From Elymus sibiricus (Eukaryota; Streptophyta; Magnoliopsida; Poales; Poaceae): a stretch of 64,000 bases of DNA. A program made the position numbers and the translations under genes. Below the pieces are notes generated by a model. It did not search any database. It was not told where the DNA came from and saw only the letters and a program-made list of their open reading frames with translations. Shown in pieces: positions 54,846 to 64,000 of this stretch (its first letter is position 1; each line of letters opens with the position of its first letter). The DNA lies in assembly GCA_039707655.1 (NCBI GenBank), contig CM077673.1, positions 269,398,288-269,462,287 of the forward strand. The letters are read 5' to 3'.

Positions 54846-57800
54846 TTGACTGCCTGTAGGATTACCAAGCCAAACTGGTCGATGTTTGAGTCCAGAACTG
54901 CTTTAGTTATATAAGGGAATTGATTGTGGAAGGGAACGTAAGATTCTTTTTACTCCTTTCCTCGTGTCATTCTAATTCTGGGTCACCCTCTTCTTTATTC
55001 TACGGGGTTTAAGAATTAGGCTTCTCATCTATCTATCAGGATGACGAGTTACTATGCTGGAGACTTATAGGAAAGTTGGTGTCGTCCTGGATCAGTATCT
55101 CCATAAGATTTTAGTGTTTTGTTGTCAGTTGCCTTGCAGGTTGCCTCATATTTCATGCCCGTACAGCCGTTATGATGTCCGAGTTATCTAAGGATGACAA
55201 ATAATCTGATGCAATTGCAAACTCTTTCATCTCGAAATCGATGTCTTTTGGGCCAGACAAAGCACACTAATTGTTGAGTTGAGGTACTCCATTACCTCGA
55301 CGTGTTAGTTGAAGTGTTAGGAAATCGTCTTATCCCATAGAACCACCCAATATATAGTTGTGTTGTATTCCGGTGTGATAATTCTGGCCATCGTTATGGA
55401 AAGCATCCTGTGATGCTACTTAGTCAGTAGGTATTCTATTTCTGCGTTCTTGAACCCAAGAATCATTCTGCTCACCCCCGTTGTTAGTATTTGCTCGTTC
55501 CTTTAGGATATTTTTTTTGACTGGACACTGTAGGGAAAACCCCCACAGCCTTAACACTTTATTAATCTCACAATAAGGTTACAATATGCACAGGGTTATG
55601 AAGGATAACCCAAAGAAAAGAAGAAGGACCTATTCTAATAGTGGGAGAGCAAATTAAGGGGGAAGGAAGGTTACCCAGCGCACAAGGCTTGCCTTAAACC
55701 TAGGCTTAATCCTAAAAGAGAGCAGAGATATGTCATGGACAAAAGACCTCCTCCAATGATTAAGGCTAGGTCTAACATGCTTGAACACTTTAGCATTCCT
55801 GATAAGCCAGATGTTCCAGCAAGCAGTGAACACTACTGCAAAACAAGGCTTGTTAAAGTCTCTCCTAGAATTGACCGCCATTCAGACATGTTGTTCCCCT
55901 GAGACCAATCAATCTGAAGATAATTCCACACGCGTTGACTGAAAAGACAGTTGAAGAAAAGATGATCCATGTCCTCCCTGGTCTGCAGATGACAGAGCAT
56001 GCAATGAACACCATCCTCAATGTGCCAATGCCTTCTTTCCACCATATCCTTCGTGTTTAACCTATCCATGATCATCATCCAAGCAAAAACCTTGATTTTC
56101 ATAGTACATGAGCTGGCCCAAACCCAATTCAGTAAAGGGTTGAAAGTCAGATTGACATGCATCTAAATATAGAACCTCTTGGGAGTATATGGTTTGTCTG
56201 TCCCCCGCCAAAACCACACATCTTTTGAAGTAGGCTGCCCCTCATGAAGCATCAACAAATTCTTGAGTGTCAAAAACTCATTGTAGGCCTGCTCAGATAG
56301 TGGTAAATTAAACCAGGTGGAAAGATGTTCCTTTAGGATATTAATAACCTTTGTGATAGTCTTTGAAGTTTGTGGTACATCATTCTTCCAATACCATGAA
56401 CCAGTTATGGCAGAAGTTCCTCGTGAACAAAAGATCACAACATGAGTGATCATGATGAGTTCTCCATTCCATAATTGTGACTCTGCCAATCCTACCTTTC
56501 TGCATGGGTTATCCGGAAGAATTATGTCGAACTTGTTCGACGTGCCAACCTATGCATCTACAACTCAAAAAAATTACGTGCTCTTGAGTTGCCCCTCTTC
56601 AGTTGTATTCTGACCCTCGTCTATCAGTGGATAGTCAAGAGTAACTGTGCAATCATATTCATCGATGCATATTATTCTTGTGGTCTGTCAAGTCATTCTA
56701 TTTCAGACCGACTAGGAGAAACAAACTCTAGTACCTTATCCGTTTCTTGGATTGGGTCAAAGCAGTTGTATTCCGTAGATCAAAATGCCAATCCAGCTTT
56801 TGCTCTATTCTACCTTGAAGTATTACCCTCTTCACGTCGAGAATGTCATGGGAATTGCACGACCTCTTATGCATTCTTGATACAGTGGTACTTCTCGCCA
56901 TCATTATTCATTCCTCGGTATCCATGTTAGTTGTAACTGGAGTGCCGACAAGTGAACTGTGGTGTGTGAAATCAATTCCTCTAGCAATCCTATTGCTCGG
57001 AAGTTAATGGACAATAATTTCACTCTCAGTGTGATCGTCATTGAATTGTCATCCTAAGATTGATCGTGCTACCTAGTCCATCTTTCCTGGTGCACTCCTC
57101 GATCAACGAGTTAGGTTTGTGCCAAGCTCTTTTGATCATATCATCTTGCCCTGAAAAGCAAGATTATTCTCGAACTCGATAACATATCGGTGGATCGTGA
57201 TTTTCCGAATATCTTCTCCGGAGTATTACCAGGTTGTCCCCTGACCTTTATGTTGAGTTCATGATCAAGTTGGTTTCCTGTAAACCACCCTTTCTCCAGA
57301 AATCTGTGTTGGATATCCCTGAGCTAGTTGGTTAAGCCAAACAACAACTTGGAGAGTTGGAAGATAAAAGCTTTTGCCTAAATTAGCTCGTTCCAAGGGG
57401 ATATCCTATGTGGTGTGTGTGTGTTGAAGAAAGATGATATGTTCACCGATTGATCCTTGTGATCAATTGTTGTCTCTATTGTCTTGTCCAATCTTTGATT
57501 TGAATATGGGTTATCGTCAAATCAAAATCAGAACCAAAGATTATCTAATGTTGTTTTACTCGTGGATTTCCTTGGGCCTACACCATTATATCTTTTGGCC
57601 TGACCAATGCTATCGCTTTGTTCGCATAGTTGTGGAATTCCATTTTTATGGAAATATCGATGAATTGTTGTTGAGCCCATATGAAACAACTTTATCTTCT
57701 CCATGATTTTGACGAACATCATGCTAGTATTGGAAACTTTCATAGGCAATATCTGCATGTCCTGTACATGAAGCATATGTTAGGTGTAAGAAGTGACTCC

Positions 57801-59403
57801 CTCTCAGTTCACGTGCATTCGATGAAAGTTGCCGCCATGAACTTGAAAAAGTTTGTTTTGCTCCTCTGGAATCATCCCAAGTCAATCATGCACGTGCGAA
57901 GTATTCTATGGTCTGATAGACTGATCATCTTCATTCCATCTGTATCGCCTAGCATGCAAAGCCACTGATTGATTTGTTCAAGGAGAAGAAGTTTCTTCTT
58001 AAGAGCTAGACTTATGCAAGGACTTCAATATCCTCGATATGGTTCCCAAACCAGAACTCGGTAGTGTTTTGTTGTAAGACTTCTATGTGATCATACTTGT
58101 CTTGGACAGTGTGTTCACATGTGTCTTGCAATCCAGCTCAAGTTTTGGAGTTGGCTTCCGTAGTTCATTTCCCGAGAATCTCGCAACATTATCTCGTCAA
58201 TTTGTGTTGCAAACCTTCCTTTTCAGACATGCTAAGTCTGAAGTATCCTATCACCAACCAGTTCTGAATCTCAGGCAGATATGATGGTTAACGTTACCCA
58301 AGACTTATAATATTGGTCTCTCTATAACCCGGTAAGTGGATGTTGTGGCCAACACACCTAGCCAAAAGACCTATTATTATAGTTTCTTCATTCAGCAACT
58401 TGGCCATTTCCCCCATGAGGACTTCGTAAGACTTGTTTACAACTTGTTCCACATGGACTCTTTCATGCTCCCGAAGTCCGACCTTTTACTTGATGTGCTA
58501 GATATGAAGCATTATCTTTAGTTGGGTTACTCTGGCGCATCAAGGAGAACATTAGAAGCGGAGTGCTAAATGTCTCTCGGTTGATCATCCAGATTTCATT
58601 CCTTGGCATAGCTAAGCTGAAAATTGAGGAAGTATTGTCTTCCTTTGCATCTGTATCCTCCATCACTATTCATCATGGTAGTATGATGAGTCACCAAGAT
58701 CTTGGCATAGATGTTGGTAAAATCCCGATGAATATGGAGATGCTCAAGTTCTTGAGAGCACGCTCAGACACTGGGTTATATTCTTGGCATCATTTGGAAT
58801 GTGCCTTCCGTTGCCGAGTGGTTCTATAACTCCAGTTCCCTTTCTAACTAGTATACCATTCGTTCGAACTCTTTCAAACAATCGTAGTGAATTGCCTTAG
58901 GCTGTTATGAAGAGTTTCAATGATCAATGGATCAAAAGTAATTCTTTTTGCAAGGGAATAACTCAACGAGTCACCTTCCCTAAGGTGCCACGTTGTGGAA
59001 TCATGGCAATTATCTCCTCGCTACTTTGAAACCTCATCACCATCTTTTTATAGCGTGGAATTGTTGCCTACCAATTGAATCGTCGTCATCTACCTCATTT
59101 TGTTGCCCTCAATGTGTGTTTTGTGTCTCAGCTCAAGAGACGTTCTCACGTCTCATTCCATGAGTTGATCATGAGTTGCTTGATCTTCGAGAAGATCGAT
59201 TCTTGTAGGGGTTTTTGGTATCCGTTGTCATTGTGTTTAGATGAAGATCCCAAAGCAAAGATGTCAAGATCAACATGATTCAACGAATCAACATCTTCAA
59301 GAAGGACAATTAGATCGTGAAGATTGTGTTAGTTTGTGTCCCATATGCCCTCTTACCCTACGCCTGAATCTCGGGACGAGATTCTTGTTTAGTGGGGGTG
59401 AGT
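54846..59403 (+). pseudogene. Decayed gag-pol interior of the Del/Tekay-like element
   Basis: No long open frame. The clearest remnant is at about 57434-57706. There DLNMGYRQIKIRTKD and, after it, sequence corresponding to the Y-x-F-W-x-x-G-L-T-N-A region of Gypsy RT can be read with frame changes. VLKKDD-like sequence just before it (about 57423-57437) fits the preceding RT motif. Everything else (54846-55496, 56341-57400, 57710-59400) reads as heavily mutated pol with many stops; I cannot place protease, RNase H, integrase or chromodomain reliably. The interior is far more decayed than the LTRs. Confidence 0.6.
55511..56326 (-). mobile_element. 5'-truncated LINE (non-LTR retrotransposon)
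   Basis: On the minus strand the sequence ends in eight A (T-run 55511-55518 on plus). It is flanked by a perfect 14-bp direct repeat, GTTCCTTTAGGATA (55497-55510 and 56327-56340), a typical LINE target duplication. It carries the end of ORF2: PLSEQAYNEFLTLKNLL, then the zf-RVT region (KIKVFAWMMIMDRLNTKDMV, CMLCHLQTREDMDHLFFNC). This is followed by the C-terminal segment with CFAVVFTACWNIWLIRNAKVF. A stop at 56161-56163 and a frameshift near 55850 break it. The open frame continues on the minus strand past the repeat (to 56489), which I take as chance. Confidence 0.8.
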
Positions 59404-61550
59404 TGTCACAGCCCTAGAATTTAGTTGCAATATTTATATTAGTTGCATCAGTGGCATTCATGCATGCATCTATTTCTTTTCAAATGAATTTGAAGTGAGG
59501 AGTGATCAAGCCTCAAAAGTGATTTTTTGTCAAAAGTGTAATATAAAAATTGCCCCAAAGAAGTCCAAGTAAATGTCCCTGGTATTCCAAGAAAATATTG
59601 ACATGAGGTAAAATGAAAATCAATATTTTTGGAATCACAGAAACATTTTTTCTGGGGCATTTGAGTAAATCAAATAATTATTTGACTTGGATATATATTT
59701 ACTATATACTAAGTATTTATCCAATAATTCTGAAAATTATTGTGGGGTTTTAAAATAATTCATTCTGCAACCACATAATTTATCAGGAGAAAATAAATTG
59801 GTTTAGTATTTGTTACTAAATCAAAAACACACTGCAAATTAGAAAACAGAAATAGATATAAAACAGAGCAGAAACATACCTATGCAGCCCAGCACTGTAG
59901 AAGGCCCAGCCCACCAGGGGCAACTCTGTCTTCCACCTCTGCCTACTGGCAGAGGCGAGACCGAGCACGGTGGTCGCCACGCACGCGCCACGCGAGCTGC
60001 CTGCCTGCCTCGATAGCCAATGCGATGGTGGGAATAGACATCCCGAAGCCGTTCGGATCCCTCTGACCTCTCCATCCTCCCCCCTTGTTCTATCCCTCCC
60101 TCTGCACCCCATGGCTGAGTCGCCATGGCAGCGCCGCCACGAAACTCATAGCCGCCGGCCATTCCGTGCCTCGTCACCGTGCTCAGAAGAACCGCATCAT
60201 CGCCCTCGTCCTCCAGGACAAGCTGGGCATCGCCGGAGGCTCTGCATCGCCACCCTACCATCGTATCCTACCTCGGACCTGTCGGACACCGTCGCTAAAT
60301 TCTCCGCCCCCGAGTCGTCCCCGCGCAAGCTAAGCTACTCCACGAACCCTATGTGAGCTCCGCCACCGTTTCCCCTTATCACCCTGCTCGATTTCGTCCT
60401 CTAGCCGCCGTCCCCATTGAGGCCGAGCTCCGGCCGTCGCCATTGTTGCCGGGCCTCATGCTCCCGAGCTCCGCCGCATGCAGCTGTGGCACGGTCGTGC
60501 TCCTAGTGACGCCAGGACGCCGTAGAGCCCTTCGGAAAGCCTCCTCCCGCCCTGTAGTGCCGCGCCGCTCGAGACCGAACGCCGGCCGCCGCCCAAACGC
60601 TTACCGGCGTCGTTCCCGGCCTTCCCGCGCCCAGGCACATGCCCCACTGGACGCGGCGCACGTCCACCTCCCCGTAGGACCAACCCGCAGCCAAAACCGT
60701 TGCCCGTAGGCGAAACCCGAGCATCTCCGGCGTGCCACCGCTGCAGTTTGTGGTCGCCGGCGGCTAAACGCCGGCCGGCTGACGTGGCCAGCTTAGTTAG
60801 GGGCTAATCACCGGTTAGATTAACCTCCTGACACTGACTATGGGCCCCACCGACAGGTTAATCTTAAGTAAGTCTTGATTAACGTTGAGCCACTGACATG
60901 TGGGTCCCAGCCGACAGGTTTGACCTGGGCTGGCAGCTTTGACTCAATGACGTCACTATGACATAATGCTGACACAGTAAATCCTTTCTGGTTTTAAAAT
61001 AAATACTAATGAATTATTAATTCCAAAAAATTCTAAAAACTTCTAAAAACCATAGTAATTCATCTGTAACTCCAATGAAAAAACGTTATATATGAAAAAT
61101 GTTCAGAAAAAATCAAGGAATCTGTTTAAGCCATTATCATGCATGTTTGAGCAAGCTAACAACATCAACTGGGACAAATGATGGTTAGGACAATTTGATA
61201 ATTAGTGTTGGAGTTGGAATTTAGTATATATTTGAATTCTACTTCACTTAATATGACTATCCATTTCATTAGATCAATTCAATGCCTTAACATGCCATAT
61301 CATACATCACGTTTGTTGCATTGCATTGAATGTGTTCATTTCCTATTTTATCGGTGTTGTTCCTTCTCGATAGAAGATGGTTCCGACGTTACAATCATTG
61401 ACACTTATGAAGAGAAGTTCTATCTTCAAAACTGTCACGCAAGCAACCCCCCTTGAGCATACTGATATAAACCCACTGTCTCGCTCCTGCTCTCTTTTAC
61501 TGCATTAGGACAATGACGATTCAACTGTTACATGTTCTCGGTAGTTGAAA
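59404..61550 (+). repeat. 3' LTR of the Del/Tekay-like element, left half
   Basis: Matches 50789-52895. It is interrupted after GTAGTTGAAA by the next element, where the 5' LTR reads GTAGTTGAACCC. Confidence 0.85.
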
Positions 61551-64000
61551 TGTAGCGTCCCGACTCAAAACGAGTCAAGCCTCTGTGTGACCGTGCCATC
61601 CCTGGATCAGTATGCTGGCACACACAGTACATCAATGTATATATCAAAGTGCAATCACATGTAATTAACGTAAACTGATATATACCTTAAAATCTCAGCG
61701 GAAACAGTCAACGGGAGTGGAGTCCCAATAAACACCAACGGCAGGTTGAGTGTAGACCGTAACCCTGAATCGTACTCTTACTCGTCGTAGAAACTTATCT
61801 GCAACATAAGACGTTGCAGCCGTGTAGGTCAGTACATTGAATGTACCGGCAAGATCACAATAAGAGAAAACAGAAGATGAGGCTATTCTATATGCAATAA
61901 AGCTTTGTGGCTCTGTGTCTGAGTTTTTGCATAAAAGCTGATTTTATTTTGTTTTCCTACAACAAAGGAATATCAGGAGTTTTCACTATGGAGATATCTA
62001 TTATGACATGGTTCCGCCAACCGATGTATCAATGCCCACAAGTATCATAAGTTGCCCACAATTAGTTATCAGTCTGGTGTTGAGAGTTCAGAGATAGATC
62101 CAAGTCCAGAGGCTCAAATTGTCCTTAACCGGGGACACGGCTAATCGATTAGGTTTAACTCTGCAGAGTGTTGTGTACTTTACCCACAAGATTCGTTCCC
62201 TCCTTGTAAGTCCTCGCACTGCCGGGTGTTTGAGAACAGGACGAACGAAACATGGTCTTTCAGAGTGTTTCCCTGACTACTGTCAGTGCCCATCCAATCC
62301 TAACGTCGACTACATCTCGTAGCACTGCCCAGCCAGAGTCACAACAAAGATCAACCAAGCCAGAGCCCATAATGACTTGTGGCTACACAGGTAAGCTTCC
62401 GGGCATGAAGTATTCATCCGTCTCTTTGAGTCTGGGTGAGGCTTTCCGCAAGATGTCATGGCGCTTCTCCATGCATCCCGGCCATCCACTGGTTACTCCA
62501 GGGTGCCCATCAAATCCATCCCTCACCCAGTAGTGTGTATTGAAAACTTGTTTCTCGAGTCTCGAAGTCTTGAGGTCTTGAAGATGCAGGACTTGAAGAT
62601 GCCTTCATGAAGTTGTCGTCTTTGATGTAGAGTCCTTCACCTCACACCACTCTCGAACACTCATACCAACCCTGTCTACTTTAGCGTAGCATAGCAGTAA
62701 GACAAATAACGTCCCGGGGCTTCAGTAACAAGGAGTGGGTTCCTACCTCATGCATTCTACCCAACTACAAGAATTCAATAATACTACTGGAGGGATTTGT
62801 TGAATGATGTCACTACATGCAATAAAACGTAGGTATGAAATAGATGGTCAAAGTGAACTTGCCTGGTAAGGTTGATGAAGATAAATATCGCTCTCAGAAA
62901 TAACTTGATAGAACTATTCGTCACTCTCCGATGAAAATCTATACAATAAAGCATTGCATTCATAAGCAACCACTTCTAGCAATCAATACAATCAATCAAA
63001 AGGCAACACAAAAACTAAATACAATAGGGTTGTGATGAAGGAAAAACTTAAGAAAAAAAATTTAAAACAACAAAACTTCATCAAGCAACTAAGAAAAGGT
63101 TTTCCTACAATTAGCCTATTATCAACAGCAACAAAACAACAACTAAGTAAAGATCTAACAAAAGTATTTAGCAAATATTTTTACTAGCAAAAAGAATTAC
63201 TTTTGAAGAACAACTAAGAACTATGAAAACAACACCCTAACAACATAAGTTTTTGTCTAATAAACTTAACAACAAGAAAAACAATAAAATACTAAAATAA
63301 GACAAAACAAATTATAAAACAGCTAAGTTAACAGAAAGTAAAATTTATAAAACAATTTATAAAAATATTTTCAAATAGGAAATCAATCTAGCAATGAAAA
63401 TCAATTTGCAAGTTATTATGAAACTAGAATTGATTTCATGCTATCAAAAATAATAAATAAAATAAGAAATAATATTTGTTGAAATACTACTGCTAACTAA
63501 TAGAAAAATAAAGTAAAACTTGTCAACTAATATAAAAGAAAAATAAATTAAAACAATTAAAAAGAAATAGAAATAAACCTAAAAAGAACTAAAACGGAAT
63601 CTGTTTTGCTTGAAACCCTAATTTAAAATATGCTAAAAATTCCCACATTTTTCCTACTGATAAACAAAGTCATTAGTGACCAGTAGCAAAAAGATTCACT
63701 CAAAAATATATTTTTAAACTCAAGTTATAAGCAAAACAAGTTTGAATACAAATCTGTTTGAAACTGCATTTCAAATATTCAAATATGGTCAAACTTTATA
63801 TCTACAGAAACTAGATAAAATTTGTGACACAATGCAAAAATAATCAATCAAAAACAATTAAAAACCTAAAAGTTAAAGCAAAAACAAAATCAGGATCTAA
63901 TCTGTTTAAAAACTAAAAACAGAAAAGAAAAATTCTAACATAGCGAACAGGGGGTGACGTGGCAGTTCCTGTGTGGCTAAGACCTGTGCGCGTGGTGGCT
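61551..64000 (-). mobile_element. Probable reverse-oriented LTR, cut by the window end
   Basis: Begins TGTAGCGTCCCGAC at a sharp breakpoint within the 3' LTR, so it is a later insertion. On the minus strand it would end GTCGGGACGCTACA, similar in style to the GGTCCCGACA end of the Del/Tekay-like LTR. The order of features (AT-rich outer part 62990-63950, TTATGTTGCAG near 61800) resembles that LTR read backwards. I therefore read it as the end of a reverse Gypsy LTR of a different family. There is no gene. The other terminus and the target duplication are outside the window. Confidence 0.5.

Larger units (their letters stand above)
50789..61550 (+). mobile_element. Del/Tekay-like Gypsy retrotransposon with a 4-kb LTR and decayed interior
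   Basis: 5' LTR 50789-54829 and 3' LTR from 59404, both starting TGTCACAGCCCTAG. A perfect initiator tRNA-Met primer site follows the 5' LTR, and GGGACGAGATTCTTGTTTAGTGGGGGTGAG-like sequence precedes the 3' LTR. The internal 4.6 kb holds only remnants of Gypsy RT plus a LINE. The lineage is inferred from LTR length, primer type and RT remnants. The right end lies beyond the window because a further insertion splits the 3' LTR. Confidence 0.8.

Overview
The window is intergenic DNA from a large grass genome, most likely Triticeae (wheat, Aegilops, barley or rye). The LTRs that start TGTTGGAAATATGCCC (Angela/WIS/BARE type) and TGATACGTCTCCAACG (Sabrina/WHAM type) point there; both family names are from memory and unchecked. 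I see no host gene, rRNA, tRNA gene or CRISPR array. Essentially the whole window is nested transposable elements.

Layout. 1-5143: right part of a CACTA (En/Spm) DNA transposon with a broken TNP1-like gene, an intact 84-codon ORF carrying a viroplasmin/RNase H1 N-terminal-type domain plus a hydrophobic tail, subterminal repeats and the right terminus. It sits in the gag of a Sabrina/WHAM-like Athila-type Gypsy element (called S; 5144-21714), which has gag and protease but no recognisable RT, RNase H or integrase. The 3' LTR of S is split by a solo LTR (10201-11707) and by a Tat-like element (11782-20695). The latter carries a long spliced antisense gene, itself split by a reverse-strand S-type solo LTR (17110-18696). 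S lies in the protease region of a second Athila-type element (called O), which has protease and an ATHILA ORF-1-like gene.

The S/O boundary occurs twice. Positions 7758-23882 and 23883-47434 are a tandem duplication of one roughly 5.7-kb ancestral segment, joined at a 7-bp microhomology. Copy 1 later gained the solo LTR and the Tat-like element. Copy 2 gained Angela 1 (24396-42239), which was then invaded by Angela 2 (30839-39802). O ends with its 3' LTR (from 49676). That LTR is interrupted by a Gypsy element with a 4-kb LTR (Del/Tekay-like, 50789 to beyond 61550), which holds a truncated LINE. Its 3' LTR is in turn interrupted at 61551 by sequence that looks like the end of a reverse-oriented LTR and runs off the window.

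Nesting order, supported by 5-bp target duplications where both ends are visible: O, then S, then the tandem duplication, then the solo LTR, Tat-like element and Angela 1, then the S-type solo LTR and Angela 2. All large coding regions are broken by stops or frameshifts. Coherent ORFs that remain are the CACTA small protein, a 52-codon ORF in each Angela leader, the short Tat-like leader ORF and the O ORF-1 of copy 1 up to the duplication breakpoint. Divergence figures in the text are by-eye counts, not alignments.
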